DNA from: Streptosporangium sp. NBC_01756
GTDB taxonomy: Bacteria > Actinomycetota > Actinomycetes > Streptosporangiales > Streptosporangiaceae
Assembly: GCF_035917975.1 (NCBI RefSeq)
Contig: NZ_CP109130.1
Span: 8,432,001-8,496,000 of the forward strand
Reading direction: 5' to 3'
Length of the DNA stretch: 64,000 bases
Below, piece by piece: positions 33,760 to 43,958 of the stretch. The translations under genes were made by a program, and so were the position numbers. Numbering within the stretch: position 1 is the stretch's first letter; every line of letters begins with the position of its first letter. The notes beneath the pieces are model-generated. The model searched no databases and was not told the origin of the DNA. It saw only the letters and a program-made list of their open reading frames with translations.

Positions 33760-35493
33760 TCATGCCCCCCGGATCGGCCGGTACTCGGGCTGCCACATCG
33801 CGTTCCGGACCTGCCGGATGGTGTCGTGCAGGTCGGTGCGGGCCAGGTTCTCCTTGGCCGCCTGCTCCGCGACCGCGACCGCGACCGTGGCCGAGACCTC
33901 TCTCAGGTCGTCCACCTGGGGCAGCAGCGACGCGCCCGGGGCCGAGACGTCCACCATCCCGCCGACCGCCTCGGCGGCGGCCTGGAGCATGCCGTCGCTG
34001 ATCCGGCGTGCTCGTGACACGACCGCGCCCAGTCCCAGCCCCGGGTACAGCAGGGCGTTGTTGGCCTGGGCGATGGTGTAGACGACGCCGTTGCAGGTGA
34101 TGGGGGGGACCGGGACACCGGTGGAGATCAGAGCCCGGCCGTCGGTCCATCGGATCAGGTCGGCCGGCATCGCCTCGATCCGTTCGGTCGGGTTGGAGAT
34201 CGGGAAGATGATCGGCCGGTCGACACCGGAGGCCATGGTGCGCGTGATCTTCTCGGTGAAGGCGCCGTGCACGGTGGAGGTGCCGAGCAGCATGGTCGGC
34301 TTGATGTGTTCGACGACCTCGCCGAGGCCGATGTCGTCTCCTTCCCCGCTCCAGTCGGCGACCTCGGCGGCCGGCCGGGCGTAGGGAGCCTGGAAGTCAC
34401 GCAGGTCTGACATGTCGTCGATCAGCAGGCCGTGCTTGTCGACCGGCCAGATCCGGCGGGTGGCCGTCTGGTGGTCCAGGCCGTCGCGGACCATCGCGTC
34501 GCGTAACTGGTCGGCGATCCCGATGCCCGCCGTACCGGCGCCGAAGATGACGATCCGCTGGTCGCGCATCGGCGTGCCGGAGACACGGGCGGCACCCAGC
34601 GTCGCCGCGAGCACGATCGCGCCGGTGCCCTGCATGTCGTCGTTGAAGGTGGGGATCCGGCCGGTGTACTTCTCCAGGATGCGCCGGGCATTGGCAGGGC
34701 CGAAGTCCTCCCAGTGCAGCACCGCGTCGGGGAACAGGCAGGTGGCCACCGAGACGTAGGCGTCGATGAAGTCGTCGTAGCGCTTTCCCCGCACCCGCCG
34801 ATGCCGGTTGCCGATGTAGAGGGGGTCGTCGAGCAGCCCCTCGTTGTCGGTGCCGACGTCCAGCGCGATGGGGATGACCCGGGCGGGGTCGATTCCGGCG
34901 GCGGCGGTGTAGACGGCGAGCTTGCCGACGGTGATGCCGGCCCCGCCGCCCACCCCCCAGTCGCCGATGCCCAGGATCTCCTCGGCGTCGGAGGCGACGA
35001 TCAGGTCGACGTCGCCGGGCCCCATGCCGAGGTTCCGGAGAGCCTGCTCGATGCCGTCCACGTCGTCGACGGACAGGTAGACGCCCCGCGGGCGGCGGTA
35101 TTCGTGGCTGTAGGTCCTGATCGCCTGCGCAACGGTCGGGTCGTACACGATCGGCAGCATCTCCCGCAGGTGATCGGTGAGGAGCCGGTAGAAGAGCACC
35201 TCGTTACGGTCCTGCAGCGCCGACAGGTAGACGTTCTTGAGTAGATCGGTCGGTTGCGCCAGGTACTGCGCGTACGCGCGACGCGCCTGCCCCTCCAGCG
35301 TCTCGACCGCCGGAGGGACCAGTCCCTCCAGGCCCAGTTGCGCCCGCTCCTCCTGGCTGAACGCCGTGCCCTTGTTCAGCAACGGGTTGCTCAGTATCTC
35401 CATCCCACGTCTTGCGGTGACATAGCCGCCGTCGGCGTTCTCGGCGAAGCCCCGGCGTGCGCCCTTCGATCCTCCGTTCCTGCCAGTGGACAT
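33760..35493 (-). CDS. Malic enzyme, NAD-type, large form
   Basis: 577 aa, oxidative decarboxylation of malate to pyruvate with NAD(P)H formation. The N-terminal malic domain has KNVYLSALQDRNEVLFYRLL and YDPTVAQA, the metal site lies around GDWGVGGGAGI and TFNDDMQGTGA, and the NAD-binding domain has IVIFGAGTAGIGIA. Length and motifs match the bacterial MaeA/SfcA type rather than the short phosphotransacetylase-linked type. ATG 35493 is chosen: AGGAG is too close to the ATG at 35505. The promoter region, shared with divergent ftsH, has a DosR-type box. Confidence 0.94.
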   Translation of the reverse strand: MSTGRNGGSKGARRGFAENADGGYVTARRGMEILSNPLLNKGTAFSQEERAQLGLEGLVPPAVETLEGQARRAYAQYLAQPTDLLKNVYLSALQDRNEVLFYRLLTDHLREMLPIVYDPTVAQAIRTYSHEYRRPRGVYLSVDDVDGIEQALRNLGMGPGDVDLIVASDAEEILGIGDWGVGGGAGITVGKLAVYTAAAGIDPARVIPIALDVGTDNEGLLDDPLYIGNRHRRVRGKRYDDFIDAYVSVATCLFPDAVLHWEDFGPANARRILEKYTGRIPTFNDDMQGTGAIVLAATLGAARVSGTPMRDQRIVIFGAGTAGIGIADQLRDAMVRDGLDHQTATRRIWPVDKHGLLIDDMSDLRDFQAPYARPAAEVADWSGEGDDIGLGEVVEHIKPTMLLGTSTVHGAFTEKITRTMASGVDRPIIFPISNPTERIEAMPADLIRWTDGRALISTGVPVPPITCNGVVYTIAQANNALLYPGLGLGAVVSRARRISDGMLQAAAEAVGGMVDVSAPGASLLPQVDDLREVSATVAVAVAEQAAKENLARTDLHDTIRQVRNAMWQPEYRPIRGA

Positions 35494-35805
35494 CGGTATT
35501 CCCATCTCCTGTGGTCCTCAGAGGAAAGCCGACGAACCGGACGGGCTGTTTCCTCGGGTACGCAGAGGCCGATTTTCCCCTTCTGACACTTCCCCGTGGC
35601 GCCGCCGCCGACCTCAAGACGGTGGAAAACTTCGCTCTCCTCCTCCTCCTGGCTCCCGGCCGTCCCGCGCCCGCCGGGCCGATGAAGAGGGTGCGTTCCC
35701 GCGCATCCCGTGTCCTTGGGGCAGGGCTTGCCCTCCGCCAGACCGCGCAAGCGGCTCGGCGAGGAGCCGCCTGCTTCGGGGAGCGGAGGAGCCACGGTGT
35801 TCTTC

Positions 35806-35820
35806 GGGACTTTCGGCCCT
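35806..35820. promoter_or_regulatory. DevR/DosR box between malic enzyme and ftsH
   Basis: GGGACTTTCGGCCCT is the best single match in the window to the mycobacterial DosR core. A weak reverse copy (GAGCGGAGGAGCCAC, 35781-35795) precedes it. It lies 68 bases before ftsH and about 315 from the malic enzyme start. The other bases of 35494-35887 show no gene. Confidence 0.7.
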
Positions 35821-35887
35821 GCCGCACTCTGGTCAAAAAGCTGGAAACTGGCAGGTGAGATAGGGGAACCGACAGGGAGGCCGGTTG

Positions 35888-37800
<1,913 letters not shown>

Positions 37801-37825
<25 letters not shown>

Positions 37826-37856
37826 CGGCAGCCTGGACGCTGCCACCGCCTGACGG
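37801..37856 (+). repeat. 28-bp tandem duplication at the ftsH stop
   Basis: Bases 37801-37828 (CAGCCTGGACGCCGCCACCG then CCTGACGG) are repeated at 37829-37856 with one C-to-T change. The copied unit contains the last codons and the TGA of ftsH, so the second copy is a non-coding echo of the protein's end. Confidence 0.85.
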
Positions 37857-37913
37857 CCGGCTCCCCGCGCCGCCGGTCGGGGCGATCGGTTCCCGCGGGC
37901 GGGAACCCGAACC

Positions 37914-37928
37914 GGGACCTTCAGCCCT
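37914..37928. promoter_or_regulatory. DevR/DosR box before the phosphoribosyltransferase-hydrolase gene
   Basis: GGGACCTTCAGCCCT, with a degenerate reverse copy GCGGGCGGGAACCCG at 37895-37909. It lies 122 bases before the start at 38050. The mycobacterial genes of this fusion family are also DosR-controlled. Confidence 0.6.
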
Positions 37929-38049
37929 GGTGCCGGCGTGTTCCCCTGGCCGAGGATTGATGAGGACCGACGGATGCGATCCGCTCGCCGCTCTGGTCGC
38001 ACAACCGGCGAGCGGCAGCGCGGAGAGCGTCCGAAAGGAGGTGGACGCG

Positions 38050-39372
38050 GTGTTCACTGACCGTCGTGATGCGGGCGTGCGCCTGGCCGAACGGTTGCGT
38101 GGGCTCCTCGGCACCGAGAACGTGATGGTGCTGGGGCTTCCCCGAGGGGGCGTACCGGTGGCGTTCGAGGTCGCCGCGGCCCTGGGCGCCCCACTGGACG
38201 TGATCGTGGTCCGCAAGCTCGGGGTGCCGTTCCAGCCGGAGGTGGGGTTCGGAGCCATCGGGGAGGGCGGAGTCCGTCTCGTCAACCGTGAGGTGGTGCG
38301 GCTCGCGAATCTCACCGAGGCGGAGATGACCGAGGTGGAGGAGCGCGAGCGGGCCGAACTCCTGCGCCGCGCGCGCCGCTTCCGAGGAGACCGCCCCCTG
38401 GCGGACCTGACCGGCCGGACGGTGATCGTGGTGGACGACGGGATCGCCACCGGCGGGACGGCCCGCGCCGCCTGCCAGATCGCCCGTGCGCGTGGTGCCT
38501 CACGGGTGGTGCTGGCGGTCCCCGTGGGGGCGCAGGAGACGGTCGCGAGTCTGCGCAAGGTCGCCGACGAGGTGGTCTGCCTGCGGACCCCCGAGGACTT
38601 CTACGCGATCGGCGCCTGGTACGCCGACTTCGCCCAGACCACCGACGAGGAGGTGGTCGAGCTGCTCGCCCGGGTTGCGCCTCCCGCGACCGAGTACGAG
38701 GAGAAGATGATGGGAGCGGCCCCGCCGGGTTTCACCGGCGAGGTCCTGGTGGAGGCCGGAGAGGTCCGGCTGCCCGGACGGCTCGTGATCCCGGACGAGG
38801 CCGGGGGAGTGGTCGTGTTCGTACACGGCAGCGGCAGCGGCCGAAACAGCCCGCGTAACCGCTACGTGGCCGCCATGCTCAACCGCGCGGGTCTGGGAAC
38901 TCTGCTGTTCGACCTGCTCACCGCGGAGGAGGAGGCCGACCGGCGCAACGTCTTCGACATCGGGTTGCTGGCCGAAAGGCTCGTCCGGGTGACCGGCTGG
39001 CTGCGTGATCAGCCTCAGGCGGCGGGTCTGCCGGTCGGTTACTTCGGGGCCAGCACCGGTGCCGCGGCCGCGCTCCGGGCGGCGGCGGAACCGGGAAATG
39101 AGATCGCCGCCGTCGTCTCCCGGGGCGGGCGGCCCGACCTGGCGGGCCCGCGGCTCGACGCGGTGCGGGCGGCCACCCTGCTGATCGTGGGAGGCGACGA
39201 CGAGGCGGTCCTCGACCTCAACAGGGCCGCGCAGCGGCGGTTGTGCTGCGAGAACCTGCTGCGGGTCGTCCCCGGTGCCACTCACCTGTTCGAGGAGGGC
39301 GGAACACTTGAGACCGCCGCGGCCCTCGCACGCGACTGGTTCACCGCTCACTTCGGACCGCCCATGAGCTGA
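38050..39372 (+). CDS. Phosphoribosyltransferase fused to dienelactone hydrolase-like domain
   Basis: 440 aa, two domains. N-terminal type I phosphoribosyltransferase (1-210) with PRPP-binding loop VIVVDDGIATGGTA (125-138). C-terminal alpha/beta hydrolase (about 220-440) with VFVHGSGSG as oxyanion region, nucleophile elbow GYFGASTGAA (serine) and catalytic histidine in PGATHLFEEGG. Same architecture as the mycobacterial DosR-regulon proteins Rv0571c and Rv2030c; substrates are unknown. GTG 38050 is chosen since AAGGAGG ends eight bases before it; the GTG at 38041 overlaps the ribosome site. Confidence 0.9.
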   Translation: MFTDRRDAGVRLAERLRGLLGTENVMVLGLPRGGVPVAFEVAAALGAPLDVIVVRKLGVPFQPEVGFGAIGEGGVRLVNREVVRLANLTEAEMTEVEERERAELLRRARRFRGDRPLADLTGRTVIVVDDGIATGGTARAACQIARARGASRVVLAVPVGAQETVASLRKVADEVVCLRTPEDFYAIGAWYADFAQTTDEEVVELLARVAPPATEYEEKMMGAAPPGFTGEVLVEAGEVRLPGRLVIPDEAGGVVVFVHGSGSGRNSPRNRYVAAMLNRAGLGTLLFDLLTAEEEADRRNVFDIGLLAERLVRVTGWLRDQPQAAGLPVGYFGASTGAAAALRAAAEPGNEIAAVVSRGGRPDLAGPRLDAVRAATLLIVGGDDEAVLDLNRAAQRRLCCENLLRVVPGATHLFEEGGTLETAAALARDWFTAHFGPPMS

Positions 39373-39563
39373 GCACCCGCCCCCGCCGGGGTTGTCCAAG
39401 CGCCGGGTGGCTCGGACGGTCAGGCCCACTTGGCGATCCGACCCCGCGCCGGACGGCGCTCGACACCCGGCACTGAAGACTCTGTCGGCCGATTCGTTTT
39501 CGATCTTCGCGATCGATGTGTTCGATGCCAGACACCGCCTGGTGGGGATCGGTCGACAGACTC

Positions 39564-39638
39564 CTAGAAGCCGCCGAGTCTGCGGGCCTCGTCGGCCCAT
39601 CCGGCGAAAAACATCATCGCCGCGCCCCGCTCGATCAT
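39564..39638 (-). other. Possible gene remnant in the 39373-39790 gap
   Basis: A 24-aa minus-strand frame, MIERGAAMMFFAGWADEARR then LGGF-stop, looks like the tail of a protein rather than random sequence, but nothing upstream continues it. It may be a decayed gene end. Apart from the boxes at 39708-39745 nothing else is seen in this gap. Confidence 0.2.
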
Positions 39639-39707
39639 AGCCGTCGGCCGGAGCCTGCTCCGCGTGGGGGACCGGGCGCCGTGAGGGCGGCCCGAGCCGC
39701 CGGGGAA

Positions 39708-39745
39708 AGGGCGAAGGTCCTGTCCATCTCGGGACGATCGCCCCT
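39708..39745. promoter_or_regulatory. Paired DevR/DosR boxes before the first USP gene
   Basis: AGGGCGAAGGTCCTG (39708-39722, reverse) and GGGACGATCGCCCCT (39731-39745, forward), centres 23 bp apart, ending 46 bases before the start at 39791. Confidence 0.65.
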
Positions 39746-39790
39746 GGGGAAGCCGCCCGTGCTGCGGTCCGATGGACAGCGGGAGGAACC

Positions 39791-40639
39791 ATGACCGAAT
39801 CGATCGTCGCCGGGACGGACGGCTCGGCCGCCGCCGCGGCGGCCGTGCAGTGGGCGGTCGACGACGCCGACCGGCGAGGGCTGCCGTTGCACATCGTGCA
39901 CATCGTCGACCGCCGGCCGCACGGCATCACCCCGTTCCCCCCGCCCTACCGGGTCGATCTCATGATGCGCGCCGGCGAACAGGTGCTCGCCGAGGCGGCC
40001 GAAGCCGCCGTGCGACGGCAGCCGGACGTGCGGGTGACGACCGCGCTGATCGAGGAAGAACCCGTCAAAGCGCTGCGCAAACAGGCCGGAGCGGATGCCG
40101 AGCTCGTGATCGGCAGCCGTGGTCTCGGGGGGTTCACCGGTGCCCTGCTGGGGTCGGCGGTCCTCCACGTCGCGGGTCATGTGCCCGGCGCCGTGGTGGT
40201 CGTCGGAGGGGAGGAGGGCACACCGTCCGGTGAGATCGTCGTCGGCATCGACGGCTCCTCCGAATCCGAGCCCGCTCTGGGCTTCGCCTTCGAACAGGCC
40301 CGGCTGCGCGGGTGCGCCCTGCGTGCCGTTCATGCCTGGCAGGTGCCTGTCCACGCCTTCGCGCCGGAGGTCGTCTACGGTATCGACGACGTACGGCAGG
40401 CGCAGCAGCAGACGACCGCCGGCCAGCTGGCCGCCTGGGAGGGGAAGTTCCCCGGGGTCGAGGTCGTCCCGGATGTGACGTACGCCCACCCGGTGTCGGC
40501 TCTCGTGGACGCCTCACCATGGGCCGCGCTGCTCGTCGTGGGGTCGCGCGGCCGGGGTGCCGTCAGATCGGTCGTTCTGGGATCGGTCAGCCATGGGGTG
40601 CTCCACCACGCTCACTGCCCTGTCGCGGTCGTCAGGTGA
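39791..40639 (+). CDS. Universal stress protein, tandem UspA domains (1)
   Basis: 282 aa with two UspA domains (about 1-143 and 148-282). Each keeps the ATP-binding loop: GSRGLGGFTGALLGS in the first and GSRGRGAVRSVVLGS in the second, the G2xG9xG(S/T) pattern of ATP-binding Usp proteins. The N-terminal GTDGS and internal GIDGS mark each domain start. Mycobacterial homologues are DosR-induced and affect growth arrest. ATG preceded by GGGAGGAACC. A DevR box pair lies 46-83 bases upstream. Confidence 0.9.
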   Translation: MTESIVAGTDGSAAAAAAVQWAVDDADRRGLPLHIVHIVDRRPHGITPFPPPYRVDLMMRAGEQVLAEAAEAAVRRQPDVRVTTALIEEEPVKALRKQAGADAELVIGSRGLGGFTGALLGSAVLHVAGHVPGAVVVVGGEEGTPSGEIVVGIDGSSESEPALGFAFEQARLRGCALRAVHAWQVPVHAFAPEVVYGIDDVRQAQQQTTAGQLAAWEGKFPGVEVVPDVTYAHPVSALVDASPWAALLVVGSRGRGAVRSVVLGSVSHGVLHHAHCPVAVVR

Positions 40640-40774
40640 CCGCCGCCGGAAAACGGCTGACCGGCAGCGGAACCGCCACGGCTTCCAGGGGCCGGAACGA
40701 CGGCCGATGCCGGCGGGGAACGACGGGCTGACATCGGAGCCTCTCCGGTGGCCGTGGGGTCTCGGGCGCGTGAA

Positions 40775-40812
40775 AGGTCGGAAGTCACCCGGGAACAGGG
40801 ACGTTCCGCTCT
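40775..40812. promoter_or_regulatory. Paired DevR/DosR boxes before the second USP gene
   Basis: AGGTCGGAAGTCACC (40775-40789, reverse) and GGGACGTTCCGCTCT (40798-40812, forward), centres 23 bp apart, ending 48 bases before the start at 40861. Confidence 0.6.
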
Positions 40813-40860
40813 GCTGCCTCAGCCTGGTGTGGCCAACCATGGAAACAGGGGGGGATGGCC

Positions 40861-41742
40861 ATGACAGAGCCGCACAGGATCGTCGTCGGTTACGACGGTT
40901 CGGACTTCTCCATGCAGGCCTTGGCATGGGCGATGGACGAGGCCGAGTTCAGAGGGCTGCCGCTGACCGTCACCCACGCCTGGCGGTGGCCGTACGGCGA
41001 GGCGGACGACGAGGCCAAGCTCCATCTGCGCAAGGCGGCCGAGCATGTGCTCTACCACGGCGCCAACTGCGCCCGCGCGTGCAGCGCGATCACCGACGTG
41101 GCGGCCGACCTCTATGAGGGCTCCGCCGTACAGCGGCTCGCCGAACTGTCGGCCGACGCCGAACTCGTCGTGGTCGGCTCCCGTGGCCTGGGTGCGGCGG
41201 CCCGGTCCGTGGTCGGCTCCGTCACGGCCTCCGTCGTGGCCGTCGCGTGCTGCCCGGCGGTCGTCGTGCGCGGAGCGGGTCCGATCCCGGTGTCGCCGCA
41301 TCCGGGACCGGTCGCCCTGGGGGTCAGGGACACCACGGCCGACCAGGTGCTGGACTTCGCCTTCCACGAGGCCGCCCTGCGGCGCCTGCGCCTGCGCGTG
41401 CTGCACGCCGGTCATCCGCGCTCCCTGACATGGGGCGTCGCGATGACCCACCTGCCCGACCTCGACGACTCGACTCGGGCCTGCCAGGAATGGCTGACCG
41501 AACGCCTGGCGCCGTGGCAGGAGAAATACGCGGGTGTCCCGGTCGATGTACGTTTCACCACGAACGCTCCGAAAGAGACTCTGCGGGCCGCCTCCATCGG
41601 AGCCACCGTCATCGTCGTCGGCTCGGGCCGGACGGCACATCGCACCGGCCGCTCCGGAGTGATCATCCGTTCTCTGGTCAGGCACTCGTCCTGCCCCGTC
41701 GCCGTCGTTCCGTCCGCCTCGGACGAGCTCCACGATCTTTGA
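40861..41742 (+). CDS. Universal stress protein, tandem UspA domains (2)
   Basis: 293 aa. The first UspA domain (about 5-140) has VVGYDGS and a good nucleotide loop GSRGLGAAARSVVGS. The second (about 150-293) is degenerate: its start reads VALGVRDTTADQ instead of a GxDGS motif, and its loop is GSGRTAHRTGRSG, so nucleotide binding there is doubtful. This sets it apart from the other four USPs in the island. ATG 40861 is preferred to 40855 because the G-run ribosome site would touch the earlier one. Confidence 0.87.
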   Translation: MTEPHRIVVGYDGSDFSMQALAWAMDEAEFRGLPLTVTHAWRWPYGEADDEAKLHLRKAAEHVLYHGANCARACSAITDVAADLYEGSAVQRLAELSADAELVVVGSRGLGAAARSVVGSVTASVVAVACCPAVVVRGAGPIPVSPHPGPVALGVRDTTADQVLDFAFHEAALRRLRLRVLHAGHPRSLTWGVAMTHLPDLDDSTRACQEWLTERLAPWQEKYAGVPVDVRFTTNAPKETLRAASIGATVIVVGSGRTAHRTGRSGVIIRSLVRHSSCPVAVVPSASDELHDL

Positions 41743-41855
41743 TGGGCGGTGCGGCGGGATCGGGGGCCGGTAGACCTTGTCCGAGCCGGGGGCCGCCGGG
41801 CGTGCGCGGTCCGGGGTCGATCCGATGACGGTGACAGAGCCACGGCGGGGGGCCG

Positions 41856-42674
41856 TCACGGCTCCATCACCGCCAGCAGTCCGGCGGCCCGCTCGTAGCT
41901 CAGCACGGGGCCTTCGAGGCAGGCCGACAGCGGGCCGAGCCGGTGGTGACCGCACCGGCCGGCACCGCACTTCATGGTCCGCTCCACCGACAGGGCCACC
42001 TGCCCGGCGGGGACGCCCCGCTGTACCAGTTCGGCGGCGGTCACGCGCATCATGACCCCGGGGCCGCAGACGAAGGCGAAAGTACGGTGGGGTTCGAAGA
42101 CGATCCGGTCGACCAGCTGGGCGACCGGCCCCACCTGCCCCCTCCAGGAGCGGTCGGGATGATCGACAGTGATCTTGACGTCGATGCCGTGCAGGTCCCG
42201 CCAGCGGACCAGCTCACCCGGATAGACCAGGGTCGCGGGTGAGCGGGTGCCGACGATCACGCTGATGCGCCCGTACCGGGAGCCGTGGGCGGCCAGTTCG
42301 CGGACGACCGGCCGCAGCGGTGCCAGGCCGAGCCCGTCGGCGGCCACGATCACGTCCAGTCCCGCCGCCGCCGGCACGTCCCAGGCCGTGCCGTACGGCC
42401 CGCGGACCCCCACGACGTCCCCGGGCCGCATGCGGCACAGCGCTCCGCTGACCGCGCCCACCGCGCGGATCGTCTGCGCGTACCCGCCGGACCGGGCACG
42501 GCCGCTGATCGAGATCGGTATCTCCCCGACACCGGGGGCGTGCAGCATCGTGAACTGGCCGGGCAGGAACGGCGGGCAGGGCCCCTCGACCGGTCTGAGC
42601 GTCAGGGTCACCGTGTCGGCCAGATCCGGCCGGCGCGAGCACACCCGGTAGGGCGCCGGCGTCATCGGATGCAT
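41856..42674 (-). CDS. Ferredoxin-reductase-like FAD/NAD(P) protein with altered iron-sulfur motif
   Basis: 272 aa, similar to hydrogenase gamma / anaerobic sulfite reductase B / dihydroorotate dehydrogenase electron-transfer subunits. FAD-binding barrel (about 5-100, PPFLPGQFTMLHAPGVGEIPISIS), NAD(P)-binding domain (about 105-220, IVAADGLGLAPLRPV, FVCGPGVMM), then a C-terminal [2Fe-2S] segment MKCGAGRCGHHRLGPLSAC. Relatives read CGHC; here the third cysteine is histidine, leaving three cysteines and a histidine. ATG 42674 with CAGGAG upstream. Boxes at 42827-42899 lie upstream, shared with the divergent USP. It probably moves electrons from NAD(P)H to an unidentified partner. Confidence 0.85.
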   Translation of the reverse strand: MHPMTPAPYRVCSRRPDLADTVTLTLRPVEGPCPPFLPGQFTMLHAPGVGEIPISISGRARSGGYAQTIRAVGAVSGALCRMRPGDVVGVRGPYGTAWDVPAAAGLDVIVAADGLGLAPLRPVVRELAAHGSRYGRISVIVGTRSPATLVYPGELVRWRDLHGIDVKITVDHPDRSWRGQVGPVAQLVDRIVFEPHRTFAFVCGPGVMMRVTAAELVQRGVPAGQVALSVERTMKCGAGRCGHHRLGPLSACLEGPVLSYERAAGLLAVMEP

Positions 42675-42826
42675 CCCAGCTCCTGGGTGAAATACGGAGG
42701 CGATGGTGTCTTCCTTCCACCTGAACTCGCCGGCCACGCCGGGGGCGTGCCGGGTTTTCACGGCAGTCGTACCAGCAGTGGGTGAAATACCGATTTATCC
42801 GGGCGTCATGGCGCGGGGTGCGGGCG

Positions 42827-42899
42827 GGGCCGAAGGTCCTCAGGCGGGCCGTCGGGAGAGAAGGGGCGGAGGTCCCGCGGGCGAGGGACGTTCGGCCGC
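42827..42899. promoter_or_regulatory. Three DevR/DosR boxes between flavoprotein and third USP
   Basis: GGGCCGAAGGTCCTC (42827-42841) and GGGGCGGAGGTCCCG (42863-42877) in reverse, then GGGACGTTCGGCCGC (42885-42899) forward. The last two have centres 22 bp apart and serve the USP at 42962; the first is nearest to the minus-strand flavoprotein gene. Confidence 0.65.
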
Positions 42900-42961
42900 T
42901 GTGGGATGCCGGCAGGAAGTGTGCGATGGAGATGACAGGACCGCGAGGCGGAGGAGGGGAC

Positions 42962-43816
42962 ATGGCCGGGCATGTTCTGGTAGGTACGGACGGTTCGAAA
43001 CCGGCGGCCACCGCGGTGAAGTGGGCGGCGGAGGACGCTGTCCGCCGGCACCGCGCCCTGCGCGTCGTCCATGTGTGCGAGGCGTGGGCCTACGACGTGC
43101 CCTACCTGCAGGTGCCCGAAGCCCCCGAAGGCGTGTCACGGTCCTGCGAGGAGATACTCGACGCCGCGGCCGGCTTCGCCCGGGCCCGGGCACCCGGTCT
43201 GGAGGTGACCACCACGCTCATCTCCGGCCGGATCATCGAGACGCTGCTCCAGGAGTCCGAGCGGGCGGTCCAGGTCGTCGTCGGCAGCCGGGGGCTGGGC
43301 GGTTTCACCGGCATGCTGGTCGGTTCGGTGGGAATGGGACTGGCCGGTCATACGGCCTGCCCGCTGGTCGTCGTGCGCGGTGCGCAGGACACCGTCCACG
43401 CGGAGGTCGCCACCGGGTTCGACGGGTCGGAGTCGTCCCACGCCGCGCTGGAGTACGCCTTCGCGGAGGCCGTCCGCCGCGGAGCACGTCTCCGGATCGT
43501 CCACGCCTGGCAGGTGCCTTACGCGGTCGGCCGTGCCGCCCCTCCCGGGGACGTCTTCGGCTCCGATGAGAGCGCGGTGCGAAAGACGCTGAAGGCGTGG
43601 CTGGAACGTCGGCCGCAGGTGGAGACGGTCGAGACGACGGTCCAGGACCATCCGGTGTCCGCCCTCCGCGACGCCTCGGCCCAGGCCGACCTGGTGGTGG
43701 TGGGATCACGGGGGCTCGGCGGCTTCGGCGCGGCCATACTCGGCTCGGTGAGCCGTGGCGTGCTGCTCCATGCCCACTGCCCGGTCGCGGTGGTGCCGCA
43801 CCCGCCCGAGGCCTGA
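42962..43816 (+). CDS. Universal stress protein, tandem UspA domains (3)
   Basis: 284 aa, two complete UspA domains with loops GSRGLGGFTGMLVGS and GSRGLGGFGAAILGS and domain starts VGTDGS and TGFDGS. Both halves should bind ATP. Its N-terminal half (RALRVVHVCEAWAYDVP) closely resembles that of the USP at 43959, so these two arose by local duplication. GGAGGAGGGGAC precedes ATG 42962, which decides the start over upstream in-frame ATGs. Confidence 0.91.
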   Translation: MAGHVLVGTDGSKPAATAVKWAAEDAVRRHRALRVVHVCEAWAYDVPYLQVPEAPEGVSRSCEEILDAAAGFARARAPGLEVTTTLISGRIIETLLQESERAVQVVVGSRGLGGFTGMLVGSVGMGLAGHTACPLVVVRGAQDTVHAEVATGFDGSESSHAALEYAFAEAVRRGARLRIVHAWQVPYAVGRAAPPGDVFGSDESAVRKTLKAWLERRPQVETVETTVQDHPVSALRDASAQADLVVVGSRGLGGFGAAILGSVSRGVLLHAHCPVAVVPHPPEA

Positions 43817-43866
43817 CAGGCGAGGGGAGGCTCACCTCCGGGCAGGTTCCGGAGGGCGCCGCAGCC

Positions 43867-43904
43867 AGGGCCGGAAGTCCCTGACGACCAGGTCTTTCGG
43901 CCGC
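43867..43904. promoter_or_regulatory. Paired DevR/DosR boxes before the USP-CBS-Acg operon
   Basis: AGGGCCGGAAGTCCC (43867-43881, reverse, within the longer CAGGGCCGGAAGTCCCTG) and AGGTCTTTCGGCCGC (43890-43904, forward), centres 23 bp apart, ending 55 bases before the start at 43959. Confidence 0.65.
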
Positions 43905-43958
43905 TGCGAAAAACACCGGGAGACGGTCGGATGGAAGCAAGGACCTGAGGAGGACGAC

